Numbered from the stretch's first letter, positions 36,678 through 45,875 are shown. The stretch is 64,000 nucleotides of DNA from Bdellovibrio bacteriovorus (GCF_001592745.1 NZ_LUKD01000008.1:363545-427544), one strand, 5' to 3'. Program-made: numbers and translations. The notes: generated from the letters alone by a model not told the origin.

Positions 36678-36723
36678 AAAGGTACCTGCTTCCTTTTCTA
36701 CACCAAGGGAAGCAGGTACCTTT
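36678..36723. repeat. 16-bp perfect inverted repeat between divergent genes
   Basis: Arms 36678-36693 and 36708-36723 are perfect complements around a 14-base loop. The right arm ends five bases before the SDR start codon, inside its leader. No T-run, so it is not a normal terminator. It may be a regulator site or a mobile palindromic repeat. Confidence 0.7.
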
Positions 36724-36728
36724 AAGAG

Positions 36729-37493
36729 ATGGAAAAGAAATGGGCGTTTATTACTGGGGCGACTTCGGGGATTGGCTGGGCGACGGCTTTGGCTTTGGCG
36801 GGACAAAGGTATTCTATTTTTGCGACGGGACGTCGTCGTGATAAACTCAATGAGTTAGAGGCGGCTTTAAAGTCGGCTCATCCGAATATCCAAGTGAAGT
36901 CCGCGCAGTTTGATATCAGTGATCGCGATGATGTGACTCAATTTATGAAAGCTCACTATGCGGAAATGGCTCATATTGATGTTCTGGTGAATAACGCCGG
37001 ACTCGCTAAAGGCGTCGATAAGATGCAAGACGCGAAACTTGAAGACTGGGACACGATGATTGATACAAACGTGAAAGGTCTTCTTTACGTCACGCGCGGG
37101 ATTGTCGAACACATGGTTCGCAGAAACTCTGGTCACATTGTAAATCTGGGTTCCGTGGCGGGTCGTTGGACTTATCCAGGCGGAGGCGTTTATTGCGCAA
37201 CGAAATTTGCGGTGCGTGCCTTGAGCGAAGGTCTGCGCATGGATCTTCTGGGGAGCAAAGTGCGTGTGACCAATATTGAGCCGGGCATGGTCCACACGGA
37301 GTTTTCTTTGGTGCGTTTAGGCGATCAAAGCAAAGCTGATAAGGTCTACGAGGGAATGACGCCGCTTTCAGCGCAAGACATCGCTGAAACCATTGCTTGG
37401 TGTGTCGCTCGCCCGGCACACGTGAATATCCAAGAACTTGTTATTTATCCAACTGATCAAGCTCACGTAGGCCAAGTGGCAAGAAAGAACTAA
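36729..37493 (+). CDS. Short-chain dehydrogenase/reductase (YdfG-like)
   Basis: Classical SDR of 254 aa: cofactor motif TGATSGIGWATA (about 10-21), NNAG at about 91-94, catalytic Ser in NLGSVAG, and YxxxK in YCATKFA (Tyr about 156). Arg residues after beta-2 (ATGRRRDKL) point to NADP(H). The sequence is close to YdfG-type 3-hydroxy acid (L-allo-threonine) dehydrogenases, including the GMVHTEFSLVR segment. The exact substrate is not decided. A 16-bp inverted repeat covers its leader; fumC follows 26 bp later on the same strand. Confidence 0.9.
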   Translation: MEKKWAFITGATSGIGWATALALAGQRYSIFATGRRRDKLNELEAALKSAHPNIQVKSAQFDISDRDDVTQFMKAHYAEMAHIDVLVNNAGLAKGVDKMQDAKLEDWDTMIDTNVKGLLYVTRGIVEHMVRRNSGHIVNLGSVAGRWTYPGGGVYCATKFAVRALSEGLRMDLLGSKVRVTNIEPGMVHTEFSLVRLGDQSKADKVYEGMTPLSAQDIAETIAWCVARPAHVNIQELVIYPTDQAHVGQVARKN

Positions 37494-37519
37494 AGTCAGA
37501 TCTTTGAAGGAGTTTGCAA

Positions 37520-38908
37520 ATGGCAGATATGCGTATTGAAAAAGACACCATGGGTGAAGTGCAAGTCCCCGCCGATAAATTCTGGGGAGCACAAACGCAA
37601 AGATCCACTCAAAACTTCCGCATTGGCGGCGATCGTTTTCCTCGAGAAATGATTCGCGCGTTGGGGATCTTAAAAAAATGTGCCGCGCAAACAAATCAAA
37701 AACTAAATCTTTTAGACGCCAAGAAAACCGACGTCATTGTGAAAGCCGCAGATGAAGTCATTGCTGGAAAGCTGGATGCACATTTTCCTTTGGTTGTATG
37801 GCAGACGGGCTCGGGCACTCAGACAAATATGAATGCCAATGAAGTCATCGCCAATCGGGCGATGGATATGATGGGTGTTAAACTTCCTTCTAAAGAAATC
37901 CATCCCAACGATGACGTGAATAAAGGCCAGTCTTCAAATGACACCTTTCCAACGGCGATGCATATCGCTGTTGCCGAGCAGGTTCATCATCGGCTGCTTC
38001 CCATGATGGAAAAGCTGCATAAGGCTTTAGAGAAAAAACAAAACGAGTTTAAAGACATCGTGAAAATCGGGCGCACTCATTTGATGGATGCGACTCCGTT
38101 AACGCTAGGCCAAGAGTTCTCGGGCTATGTCACGCAGATGAAGCACTCGATCCAACGAGTGAAAAACACTCTTCCGCACTTGCATGAATTGGCTCTTGGA
38201 GGAACGGCGGTAGGAACGGGACTGAATACTCATCCCCAATTTGCCGTTGAAGCGGCCAAAGCGATCGCCGTTGAAACTAAAATCCCTTTTGTTTCCGCAG
38301 AGAACAAATTTGAAGCTTTGGCAGCGCACGACGCTTTGGTGGAAGTGAGCGGCGCTTTGAATTCTGTGGCCGTCTCATTGATGAAGATTGCGAACGACAT
38401 CCGTCTTTTGGGTTCGGGTCCTCGTTGCGGAATCGGCGAGCTTCACTTGCCAGAAAATGAACCGGGAAGTTCGATCATGCCGGGGAAAGTGAACCCGACT
38501 CAGAGCGAAGCTATGACTATGGTCTGTGCTCAGGTGATGGGGAACCATGTGGCTGTCTCTATCGGAGGAGCTACCGGTCATTTCGAACTGAATGTCTTTA
38601 AGCCTTTGATCGTCTTTAACGTTTTAAATTCCGTACGTTTGCTTGCAGACGCCTGCGAGTCATTTACTGACCATTGTGTCGTGGGAATTGAAGCCAACAC
38701 CAAACAGATTCAGAAGCATCTTGAGCATTCTTTAATGCTTGTAACCGCTCTGAATCCTCACATTGGCTACGACAATGCTGCCAAAATTGCCAAAACTGCC
38801 CACAAAAATGGCACTACGCTGCGCGAAGAAGCTATCAATCTTGGACTCCTTTCTGGCGAAGAATTTGATAAGATAGTACAACCTAAAGAGATGGTTGGGG
38901 CCCGGTAG
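37520..38908 (+). CDS. fumC: Fumarate hydratase, class II
   Basis: FumC interconverts fumarate and malate in the TCA cycle without an iron-sulfur cluster. Signatures: [14 protein letters not shown] (about 97-110), the [20 protein letters not shown] segment, [16 protein letters not shown] and the superfamily signature [11 protein letters not shown] (about 316-326). The start is the ATG at 37520 behind AAGGAG (37507-37512). 462 aa, standard length. No promoter is evident between it and the SDR, so they may share a transcript. Confidence 0.97.
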   Translation: MADMRIEKDTMGEVQVPADKFWGAQTQRSTQNFRIGGDRFPREMIRALGILKKCAAQTNQKLNLLDAKKTDVIVKAADEVIAGKLDAHFPLVVWQTGSGTQTNMNANEVIANRAMDMMGVKLPSKEIHPNDDVNKGQSSNDTFPTAMHIAVAEQVHHRLLPMMEKLHKALEKKQNEFKDIVKIGRTHLMDATPLTLGQEFSGYVTQMKHSIQRVKNTLPHLHELALGGTAVGTGLNTHPQFAVEAAKAIAVETKIPFVSAENKFEALAAHDALVEVSGALNSVAVSLMKIANDIRLLGSGPRCGIGELHLPENEPGSSIMPGKVNPTQSEAMTMVCAQVMGNHVAVSIGGATGHFELNVFKPLIVFNVLNSVRLLADACESFTDHCVVGIEANTKQIQKHLEHSLMLVTALNPHIGYDNAAKIAKTAHKNGTTLREEAINLGLLSGEEFDKIVQPKEMVGAR

Positions 38909-38970
38909 GGCGCAGAGCGGAGGCCGGCACGGCCGGGAGCTGAAGCAGCTCAGAACTGGAGTAGCATTCG

Positions 38971-39903
38971 ATGAATTCACTATTGGCAAAAGCGGACTGG
39001 ATGGAGCGCGATGATATTCGCCCTTATGTTTTCGTACGTCCAGAAAACCAAATCGCTCAGCCAGGGTCTCTTCATCGCTTAGACTGGTTCACGAAGCAAC
39101 CTGTGTTCAAAGATCCTTTGGATTTAAGTGAACTGGCTTTTGCCGATCGCATCTATTCGATCGAAGAGCGCGCTTTCGGTCCTTCCAACATGGCCATGCC
39201 CCGTTGGGTTTTTTATGATTGCGCCGTCATGCCAGGATTTGTTGCGGGCTTTGCCTGCAAGCCTTCGGCATTGACGAAAAGCATGCGTGAAGCTTTAGAT
39301 CCCAAAAAATTCCCGGCGACGAATTCTCCGATCAAAACTTCCAGCGTTTTAAAAGAAGTGACATCTTTAGACGAGATGGACTGGATTCCGCTTTCTCTTT
39401 TCATCATCATTCCGACGATGCATCGAGGAGAGTGGGTCGCGCACAACCTCTGCTCGATCAATTCTTTGCTTCCACAAGGCGAGGGCTTTTACGGTTTAGG
39501 ATTTTTATCTAAGGCCTTCGGTCTTTGGTACGCCAATGTCGATCAATGTTCGGGCATGACTCAATGGGGAAGTCCGGCGTTGAAGTTGCACTCTCACTAT
39601 GGTCACTTGGAAGTCATCGGAGCTTATGCTCCGGTTCACTCTCATGCGAAAACCATCACGTACCGTGTGAAGGTGAATACGAACAACTGGGAAAAGTTTT
39701 TTAATAAAGAAGAGGACTATGCCTTTTTGGAAAACTATGGACCGACAAATTCCATGATTGATCCCAAAAGTGAACAAAGCATGTTGGAGTTCCAACACCG
39801 CATTGAAAGCAATAGTGGGCCTTACTTCTTAAGTGCAAGTGAGATTGCGCAAAAGAAGCTCGATGAAAAATTAATGATTTATAGTTTGAAACAACAATAC
39901 TAG
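38971..39903 (+). CDS. Conserved-looking protein of unknown function
   Basis: A 310-aa soluble protein with no signal peptide or membrane helix. It has several Trp/Tyr/His-rich blocks (RWVFYDCAVMPGFVAGFACKP, FIIIPTMHRGEWVAHNLCSIN, LKLHSHYGHLEVIGAYAPVHSHAKT). The HSHYGHLEV and APVHSHAKT pairs could hold a metal, but no family is recognised. The DNA is normal in composition and preceded by two GC-rich mini-hairpins in the 62-bp gap after fumC. It may be co-transcribed with fumC. Function left open. Confidence 0.75.
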   Translation: MNSLLAKADWMERDDIRPYVFVRPENQIAQPGSLHRLDWFTKQPVFKDPLDLSELAFADRIYSIEERAFGPSNMAMPRWVFYDCAVMPGFVAGFACKPSALTKSMREALDPKKFPATNSPIKTSSVLKEVTSLDEMDWIPLSLFIIIPTMHRGEWVAHNLCSINSLLPQGEGFYGLGFLSKAFGLWYANVDQCSGMTQWGSPALKLHSHYGHLEVIGAYAPVHSHAKTITYRVKVNTNNWEKFFNKEEDYAFLENYGPTNSMIDPKSEQSMLEFQHRIESNSGPYFLSASEIAQKKLDEKLMIYSLKQQY

Positions 39904-39915
39904 ATAGGAAGAACA

Positions 39916-40356
39916 ATGACGATGAATACACTGCCCCCCGTCGCGAAATCTTTTTTTGCTTTCTGCAAAAAATGTGATGCTGATAGATACCACGTGGTCC
40001 TAGCGCATACATCGGCGACGTCGGCAAAAATCAAATGCGAGATTTGCGGATCTCAAAAAACTTACTCTCTTCCTAAAACTCAAACTAAGACGGGCAAACC
40101 TTTGACAGGTGCTGCGGCGAAGAAGCGTGAGCAAACAATGAATTCACGTCGTTCCAGCCACCGCAATGAGTACGAAATGTTGATGGCGACTGAAAACGCA
40201 CCGACAGCTTCTTATAACATGAAGGGCAAGTTCGAAAAGAACACGAAACTTCAACATCCAAAATTCGGGATGGGTTTCATTAAAGACGCGATGTCTGATA
40301 AAATCGAAGTCGTCTTTGAAGACGAAGTTCGTACATTGATCCACAATAGAGTTTAA
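39916..40356 (+). CDS. Zinc-ribbon plus Tudor-like domain protein, beside pcrA
   Basis: N-terminal zinc ribbon: CKKCDADRYH (about 17-26) and CEICGSQK (about 41-48). A basic linker follows. The last 35 residues (LQHPKFGMGFIKDAMSDKIEVVFEDEVRTLIHNR) look like the small Tudor-like domain found at the C-terminus of PcrA/UvrD helicases (pattern HPKFGxGxI then IxVxFxD). The very next gene is a PcrA-type helicase lacking that domain. It could be the detached RNA-polymerase-contact module of the helicase. Alternative start ATG at 39922. Confidence 0.75.
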   Translation: MTMNTLPPVAKSFFAFCKKCDADRYHVVLAHTSATSAKIKCEICGSQKTYSLPKTQTKTGKPLTGAAAKKREQTMNSRRSSHRNEYEMLMATENAPTASYNMKGKFEKNTKLQHPKFGMGFIKDAMSDKIEVVFEDEVRTLIHNRV

Positions 40357-40367
40357 TATGTATCTGT

Positions 40368-40390
40368 AAGGCCGAAGTCCATTCGGCCTT
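40368..40390 (+). terminator. Hairpin between the Tudor-like gene and pcrA
   Basis: A 9-bp perfect stem (40368-40376 with 40382-40390) and 5-base loop. The T-run is minimal, so termination would be partial. It separates, or attenuates between, the two genes. Confidence 0.45.
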
Positions 40391-40406
40391 TGAAGTAGTG
40401 AGTATT

Positions 40407-42431
40407 ATGGAATGGCTTAAGGGGCTGAACCCCGAGCAGCAAAAGGCCGTAAAGCATAATTACGGCCCTTTGCTTATTTTGGCAGGGGCGGGTTCAGGAA
40501 AAACGACAGTTCTTGTTTCAAGAACGGGACGCTTGGTTTCAGAGCGTGTGGCGCAAGCACAAGAAATTTGCGTGTTAACGTTCACGAACAAGGCGGCGCG
40601 CGAACTTAAGCACCGGGTTGGAGTGAAGCTGGGCAATACGGGGAAAAATCTCTGGGCAGGGACTTTTCACTCGTTTGGCCTGCAGATCCTGCGCCGATTC
40701 CATAAACACGCGGCTCTTTCACCTTACTTCGGTATCGTCGATCAAAGTGATTGCAATGCGATTCTTAAAGACCTGATGAAGGATATTAAGAATTCGGGCA
40801 AAGATAAGTTCGACGTCGATAAAATTCTGACAATGATCAACGACAAGCGCACGGGGTTGGCTCCGCAGACGGAAGCTTTCGACGAATACCACGAGATGGT
40901 CGAAGTCCTAACGCCGAAGTTTGCCAAGCGCTTAGAGCACTTAGGTGTGGTGGACTTTGAAGGTCTTCTGATTAAGCCCTTACAGCTCTTCAGAGAACAT
41001 CCAGATATTCTTGAAAAAGTTCAAGGCATGTTCAGTCAGGTGATGGTGGATGAGTTTCAAGACACCAATCGCCTGCAAATGGATTTGATTCATCAAATCG
41101 TTAAGTCTCATAACAATCTGACAGTGGTCGGCGATGACGATCAGTCGATTTACGGTTGGCGTGGGGCGGAAGTAAAAAATATTTTGAACTTTCCGCAGGA
41201 ATTTAAAAACTGTGAAGTGATTAAACTTGAGCGCAATTATCGTTCGTCAGCTGAAATTTTAGCTGTCGCCAACGCGGCGATTTCTAAAAATAAGAACCGT
41301 CACGGTAAAATTTTAAGAGCAGAAATAGCGCAAAGCACGGGTGTGCTGCCTGAAATGTTTTTGTTGGAACGCGAAGAAGATGAATGTGAGTTCGTCGTCA
41401 GCGAAATTCAGCACTTTATGCGCCAAGGTCACTCGTACAAAGACTTTGCGGTGCTTTATCGTTCGAACACGCAAGGTGGCTTGATTGAGTCGTCTTTGCG
41501 TCGTGCGAATGTGCCGTATCATATCTCGGGTGGAACTTCGATCTTTGATCGTCGTGAAATCAAAGATTTGATGGCTTATTTAAAGCAGTCTTTAGCGCCT
41601 AATGAGGTTTCTTTACGTCGTATTATCAATGTTCCGTCTCGCGGTATTGGTGACACGACGATTGAAAAGCTCAGTGAGTTTGCGCTTAAAAAACGCATTA
41701 ACTTCGTGGATGCCTGTCGTTTCTGGCGTGAAGCCGAAGTGCAGGAAAAAGCGGGTCTTGCGATTGATGATTTGATGAAGTTCATCGAGGATCTTCCAAA
41801 GAACATTCTGGATTTCAATGTCGGATCGTCTCCGGGTGCAAAGATGGTGCAAATCTTTGCAGATATTGGTTATCGCGAATACGTTTATGGAACGGCCGCG
41901 GACCCGACGAGTGCCGAGAAAAAATGGATGGTCGTTGAAATTCTGGGCCGCATTTTGGATGCGTACCTAGGGCGTCGTTCTTATGACGTAGAAAGTATTA
42001 AATCTTTCATCGATTCGATGCTTTTACGCGACGATATGTCAGGTGAAGAGGAAGAGCCGAACAAAGTGCAATTGATGACTCTTCATGCCTCTAAAGGTTT
42101 GGAATTTCCGATCGTGATTTTAGCGGGGATTGAAGAAGATTTATTGCCGCATAAAAATTTAGGTTCGGATATCGATGAGGAGCGCCGTTTGTTCTATGTG
42201 GGTGTCACTCGTGCTAAAAAGCGCCTGGTTATGTCACGGTGTCAGCAAAGAAAAAAGAACGGTGTGGTTCGTCCCTCAGCGCCGTCAAGATTCCTTCTGG
42301 AAATCCCGAAAGAGCTTTATACCGAGTTTCCTTTAGGAGCGCGCCCCGTTTCCGGGCAAGAGCGGGAAGATTTAGTATCGAGCTTCTTGGCGAAGTTGGA
42401 CAGTAAACTGACCCCTCCGCCGAAGAAATAA
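40407..42431 (+). CDS. pcrA: UvrD/PcrA-type superfamily 1 DNA helicase
   Basis: A 3'-5' DNA helicase for repair and conflict resolution. All SF1A motifs are seen: GAGSGKTT (motif I), TFTNKAARELKHRV (Ia), VDEFQDTN (II), GDDDQSIYGWRGA (III), LERNYRSS (IV), LMTLHASKGLEFPIV (V) and FYVGVTRAKKRL (VI). The protein stops about 70 residues after motif VI with a plain polar tail and has no C-terminal Tudor domain; a free Tudor-like protein is encoded just upstream. The ATG at 40407 is preferred to a GTG at 40398. About 674 aa. Confidence 0.95.
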   Translation: MEWLKGLNPEQQKAVKHNYGPLLILAGAGSGKTTVLVSRTGRLVSERVAQAQEICVLTFTNKAARELKHRVGVKLGNTGKNLWAGTFHSFGLQILRRFHKHAALSPYFGIVDQSDCNAILKDLMKDIKNSGKDKFDVDKILTMINDKRTGLAPQTEAFDEYHEMVEVLTPKFAKRLEHLGVVDFEGLLIKPLQLFREHPDILEKVQGMFSQVMVDEFQDTNRLQMDLIHQIVKSHNNLTVVGDDDQSIYGWRGAEVKNILNFPQEFKNCEVIKLERNYRSSAEILAVANAAISKNKNRHGKILRAEIAQSTGVLPEMFLLEREEDECEFVVSEIQHFMRQGHSYKDFAVLYRSNTQGGLIESSLRRANVPYHISGGTSIFDRREIKDLMAYLKQSLAPNEVSLRRIINVPSRGIGDTTIEKLSEFALKKRINFVDACRFWREAEVQEKAGLAIDDLMKFIEDLPKNILDFNVGSSPGAKMVQIFADIGYREYVYGTAADPTSAEKKWMVVEILGRILDAYLGRRSYDVESIKSFIDSMLLRDDMSGEEEEPNKVQLMTLHASKGLEFPIVILAGIEEDLLPHKNLGSDIDEERRLFYVGVTRAKKRLVMSRCQQRKKNGVVRPSAPSRFLLEIPKELYTEFPLGARPVSGQEREDLVSSFLAKLDSKLTPPPKK

Positions 42432-42445
42432 TCTTTAGAACATTT

Positions 42446-43409
42446 AGAACTGCCCCCTTTTTCTGTGCAAAGTTAGTTCGAGCTCTTGGCGTGGCACTTG
42501 CCATTGCTGATTCTCATGAAGTTCAAATGCCCTTACTGCTATACTCAAAGAAATCCAAGTTCTGCTTCTCGGACAATTCGCAAGCTTGGATCTTATTATC
42601 GTAAGTCCGATGGTCAGCATCTCTCCAGATTCTGGTGCTTTTCTTGTCGCAAAAGTTTTTCTGCAGCCACGTCGAGTCCCTTAAAAGGTCAGAAGAAAAG
42701 ACATTTAAATAAGACTGTCTGTGACTTATTAACGGGCGGTGTTAGTCAGCGGGAGGCGGCAAGAATATTAAAAATCAATCCCAAAACCGTAGTGCGGAAG
42801 TTCCGGTTCTCTATTGCGACAGCTAAAGAAGAACTCAAAGAGTGGAATAAAAAGTTTCCGCTTTGTACTGAAGTGGAATTTGATGATCTTGAAACCTTTG
42901 AACATACTAAGTGCAAGCCTCTTTCGGTGACTTTGATGGTTGAGTACTCGACTCGAAGGATTTTAGGTTTTGAAGTAGCGCAAATGCCAGCGAAGGGAAG
43001 GATAGCAGCATTTGCCAGAAAGAAGTACGGACCTCGGGCAGATCACCGATCCCAGGCTCGTAAAAAGTTGTTTTCAGAGATGCAAAAATTTGTTTCGCCA
43101 ATAGCTCTAATCCGATCTGACTCAAATCCTTACTATCCAAAAGATGTAAAAAGGTATTTCCCGAAAGCCCGACATGAAACCATCTTTGGTGGAAGAGGAG
43201 CTATTGTTGGTCAGGGGGAATTAAAGAAACTGAAGTGGGATCCGATTTTCAGTTTGAATCACACTTGTGCGATGTTAAGAGCCCACATCAATAGGCTCTT
43301 TAGAAAAACCTGGTGTACAACCAAGAGAGCTGATCAATTAGCGGGGCACATTGCTCTCTATGCTCTGCTTCATAACCGTCGCCTCGCCACAGGCTGAGGG
43401 GGCAGTTTT
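42446..43409 (+). mobile_element. Complete insertion sequence, IS1-like, 964 bp
   Basis: The left end (42446) and the reversed right end (43409) share ACTGCCCCCT within imperfect 22-bp terminal repeats: 13 bases with one mismatch, then CTGTG again at positions 18-22. The 9-bp sequence AGAACATTT flanks both sides (42437-42445 and 43410-43418) as a target duplication. One transposase gene fills it. The insertion sits between the converging pcrA and pseudouridine-synthase genes. Confidence 0.85.
42516..43397 (+). CDS. Transposase of the insertion sequence (IS1-like, single frame)
   Basis: The N-terminal zinc ribbon has CPYCYTQ and FWCFSCRKSF. A helix-turn-helix (GGVSQREAARILKINPKTVVRKF) follows, as in InsA. 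The catalytic part has an acidic start EFDDLETFEH, a second Asp in IRSDSNPYYP and the IS1 InsB-like end LNHTCAMLRAHINRLFRKTWCTTKRADQLAGH. In E. coli IS1 the two halves need a frameshift; here they are one open frame of 293 aa. The ATG at 42516 is used. The reading frame looks intact and its last codons lie in the right terminal repeat. Confidence 0.85.
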   Translation: MKFKCPYCYTQRNPSSASRTIRKLGSYYRKSDGQHLSRFWCFSCRKSFSAATSSPLKGQKKRHLNKTVCDLLTGGVSQREAARILKINPKTVVRKFRFSIATAKEELKEWNKKFPLCTEVEFDDLETFEHTKCKPLSVTLMVEYSTRRILGFEVAQMPAKGRIAAFARKKYGPRADHRSQARKKLFSEMQKFVSPIALIRSDSNPYYPKDVKRYFPKARHETIFGGRGAIVGQGELKKLKWDPIFSLNHTCAMLRAHINRLFRKTWCTTKRADQLAGHIALYALLHNRRLATG

Positions 43410-44079
43410 AGAACATTTTTTGGAAATCAGGTGGCAATGGCGTTTCAAAAGTTTGGATGCGGCCACCGATTGGCAGGCTCAAACGGAATGCATGAAGGAA
43501 CATGCGATCTGTTTTATAGATGCCCGCCATTTTCTTATTGTAAGCGTCGTCGCCATACCGAGTGTCGCCAACGATAGCGTGTTTTGCCAAAGCCGCGTGT
43601 TTGCGGATCTGATGTTGACGGCCTGTTAAAAGACGCAATTCCACCAGCGAAAAATACTTATTGGATTTAAGCACTTTGAAAAGAGTTTTAGCTTCTACGC
43701 GGTCTTTCAATAGACCTTGAGGATTTTTACGTCCCTCCGCTTTGTCAGAAATCGGAAAGCTCCACTCTTGCCACTCGTCAGAAACGTCCATGCTGCCGCG
43801 AAGAACCGCGTAGTACATTTTTTCTGCTTTGTGAGTTTGAAACTGTTCAGAAAGGGCGGCTGCTGTCTCTTGCTCTGTCGCGACAACCAAAAGACCGCTG
43901 GTTTCTTTATCCAAACGGTGTACAGGATAGATGTCGTGGAAAGTCCCCGGATGAAGTTGTTTTTTTAGAACGCTGCGAACGTCGCCAGCTTCATTGTGCA
44001 CGGAAATGCCAGTGGGTTTATTGATAATCAGCCAGTGTTTTGATTTTTCAATAACAGGCAGTTTGTTCACGGGTTTCAT
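43408..44079 (-). CDS. RluA-family pseudouridine synthase
   Basis: The catalytic Asp is in the family motif HRLDKETSGLLV (about 55-66). The other blocks are NKPTGISVHNE near the N-terminus, LLTGRQHQIRKHAA (about 155-168) and VGDTRYG. No S4 RNA-binding domain precedes it, as in RluA/TruC types. It modifies uridines in rRNA or tRNA; the exact site is not predictable. Its stop codon is at the border of the insertion sequence, and the duplicated target keeps the same ending, so the protein is unaffected. It overlaps the upstream membrane-protein gene by 4 nt. Confidence 0.92.
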   Translation of the reverse strand: MKPVNKLPVIEKSKHWLIINKPTGISVHNEAGDVRSVLKKQLHPGTFHDIYPVHRLDKETSGLLVVATEQETAAALSEQFQTHKAEKMYYAVLRGSMDVSDEWQEWSFPISDKAEGRKNPQGLLKDRVEAKTLFKVLKSNKYFSLVELRLLTGRQHQIRKHAALAKHAIVGDTRYGDDAYNKKMAGIYKTDRMFLHAFRLSLPIGGRIQTFETPLPPDFQKMF

Positions 44080-44489
44080 GTCGGGGACTCCTTCAGAATC
44101 TCTTGCACTTGCTCGACAAGAAGATCCTGTTCGGTCAAAGCACTGGAAAATAGAAACCTTTCTTTACGGGAGACCGCCAAAGAATGCACGGAAATTAAGA
44201 CGAGCAGGTTAAAGAAGAACCCCAGCCAGCTTAAAAATAGGAAAAAACTACCCATCAAGAGCAGATTTTTTTCGTAGGCTTTGAGATCCTGATCCTCTTT
44301 TCCCTCTTGAAAGGGCTCTAGATCCGAGCGCGACTCACGCCAAAGCAGCCCGGCTTTGCGCAAGTTCGCCTGCATTTTTCGGTACGTGGGACGTTGGACT
44401 TTCCTGCGATGAAGCCAGATTTGCAGACCCGTCACCCCTGCCGAAGGAATCCATCCGATGACATAAGCTGCTGCCAATTCCGGAGCCAT
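44076..44489 (-). CDS. Small membrane protein of unknown function
   Basis: 137 aa with a hydrophobic N-terminal helix (AAAYVIGWIPSAGVTGLQIWL) and a long second one (LLLMGSFFLFLSWLGFFFNLLVLISV, about 76-101), separated by a basic/acidic cytoplasmic-looking stretch. The end is a charged amphipathic helix. No known family. The stop overlaps the pseudouridine synthase start by 4 nt (ATGA), so expression is linked, though a functional link is not evident. Confidence 0.7.
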   Translation of the reverse strand: MAPELAAAYVIGWIPSAGVTGLQIWLHRRKVQRPTYRKMQANLRKAGLLWRESRSDLEPFQEGKEDQDLKAYEKNLLLMGSFFLFLSWLGFFFNLLVLISVHSLAVSRKERFLFSSALTEQDLLVEQVQEILKESPT

Positions 44490-44605
44490 ACATGTCCTTT
44501 CTGTAAGTCTAAGGATAGTCTTGAGAGCTGATTCTTAGCAAGAGACGGATGTATACCCAGGAGGGAGATATAAGAAAATGCAACAATAGGTGGCAGGGGG
44601 TGATT

Positions 44606-44872
44606 ATGAGTCCTGCCGTCCAAGAGTTTTTGCATTTTTTAGACAACTATCATGAAGACGATCTGGATTATGGCGACTTTAAGCGCGAAGTAGACCTGCA
44701 TCTGCGCCGAATGATCGAAGGTCTTCATCCTTTGACCCCAGAACAAATCTGGCAACTGCGTAAAATGCGTGAGCAGCTTCTTTGGTCTTATCGCTTCGAT
44801 GTCGAGGAGATGCGTTCCCTTCTGATGGAGGAATCAAAGCACCTTGAGGATTTTGCGCCACCAGAAATCTAA
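44606..44872 (+). CDS. Small helical protein of unknown function
   Basis: 88 aa from the ATG at 44606 behind a GGGGTGATT stretch; an earlier ATG at 44549 would add 19 residues. Very charged and helical (LDNYHEDDLDYGDFKREVDLHLRRMIEG, then QIWQLRKMREQLLWSYRFDVEEMRSLL). Predicted cytoplasmic. I recognise no domain. It lies 73 bp upstream of the ParA-like gene on the same strand, so it may belong to that group. Confidence 0.65.
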   Translation: MSPAVQEFLHFLDNYHEDDLDYGDFKREVDLHLRRMIEGLHPLTPEQIWQLRKMREQLLWSYRFDVEEMRSLLMEESKHLEDFAPPEI

Positions 44873-44945
44873 CAGAATAACTCTGTGCGCCGCTCTTGCG
44901 CTAAGGAACACCTCTGGGTAGGCTTGATTCACCAGGAGGTTTCTG

Positions 44946-45875
44946 ATGTCAGCATTGGCGCAACAGGAGTTTTGCATCACACTCAGTGATTTGGCCTCTT
45001 TCATGGAAATAGCCCCTTCCGAAGTAAAGCAGAAGGCGGAAAAACATCTGCATAAAAAAATCAAGTCGCCTTGGCTTATGCCCGAAGAGGTTCGTACACT
45101 CTTGCTGGCTGAAGGTTTTAAGTACCCGCAAAAAGTCATCTCCGTGCAAATGTTAAAAGGCGGGGTGGCGAAGACCACTTCTGTTTTGAACATGGGTTTG
45201 CGAGCAGCGATGTATGGCGCGCGCGTTTTATTCGTTGATTTAGATCAGCAAGCCAATCTGAGTTTTGCCCTAGGCGTAGAAGACGAAAGCCTTCCGGTTT
45301 GGGTGGATATCGCTGAAAAGCGCAAAAGCATTGAAGAGTGCGTTCGCTTTGTTGAGCCTCACGTGGATTTGATTCCTTCTTCTTTGAACAATTCGGTTTT
45401 AGAAAGAGTTCTGATGAACTCCAACCGCAATTGGGCGCAAATGGTGAAAGCTCCTTTAGAAAAAATCAAACACCGCTACGACCTGATCTTAATCGACACG
45501 GCCCCGGCTTTAAGTGCGGTGAATACAGCTGTGACGGTGGCTTCCGATGAGGTCATTTTACCGGTGAATCCTGATAAGTTCGCGTTCTTAGGCTTGCAGA
45601 AGAACTTGAGCGAATTAGACGATATCAAACAGGACTTCGACTTGGAATTTACGAAAAAAATCCTGTTCACAAAGTTTGATGGTCGTGAAAACACCAGTCA
45701 TGAACTTTTACAGAAATGCATCGAATCTTTTGAGGATTGCCTGATGAAGGGGTATATTAGAACTTCATCCGAGGTGAAAAACACCGTGCGTTCCGGCAAG
45801 GGATTGTTTGCTGGAAAGTCCCCAGCCAAAGCGGATTATGATTTTGTCACTCGAGAAATGTTAGGATTTGTCTAA
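44946..45875 (+). CDS. ParA-family ATPase (orphan)
   Basis: The deviant Walker A KGGVAKTTS is at 71-79 (signature Lys 71), then Walker A' VLFVDLDQQANLS (about 93-105) and Walker B LILIDTAPALS. A 60-residue N-terminal region with a helical, HTH-like part (ITLSDLASFMEIAPSEVKQKAEKHL) precedes it, as in type Ia ParA proteins. ParA ATPases move DNA or protein cargo on the nucleoid. There is no parB or parS nearby. The next gene, a His-rich protein, starts 10 nt after the stop and may be its partner. Confidence 0.9.
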   Translation: MSALAQQEFCITLSDLASFMEIAPSEVKQKAEKHLHKKIKSPWLMPEEVRTLLLAEGFKYPQKVISVQMLKGGVAKTTSVLNMGLRAAMYGARVLFVDLDQQANLSFALGVEDESLPVWVDIAEKRKSIEECVRFVEPHVDLIPSSLNNSVLERVLMNSNRNWAQMVKAPLEKIKHRYDLILIDTAPALSAVNTAVTVASDEVILPVNPDKFAFLGLQKNLSELDDIKQDFDLEFTKKILFTKFDGRENTSHELLQKCIESFEDCLMKGYIRTSSEVKNTVRSGKGLFAGKSPAKADYDFVTREMLGFV

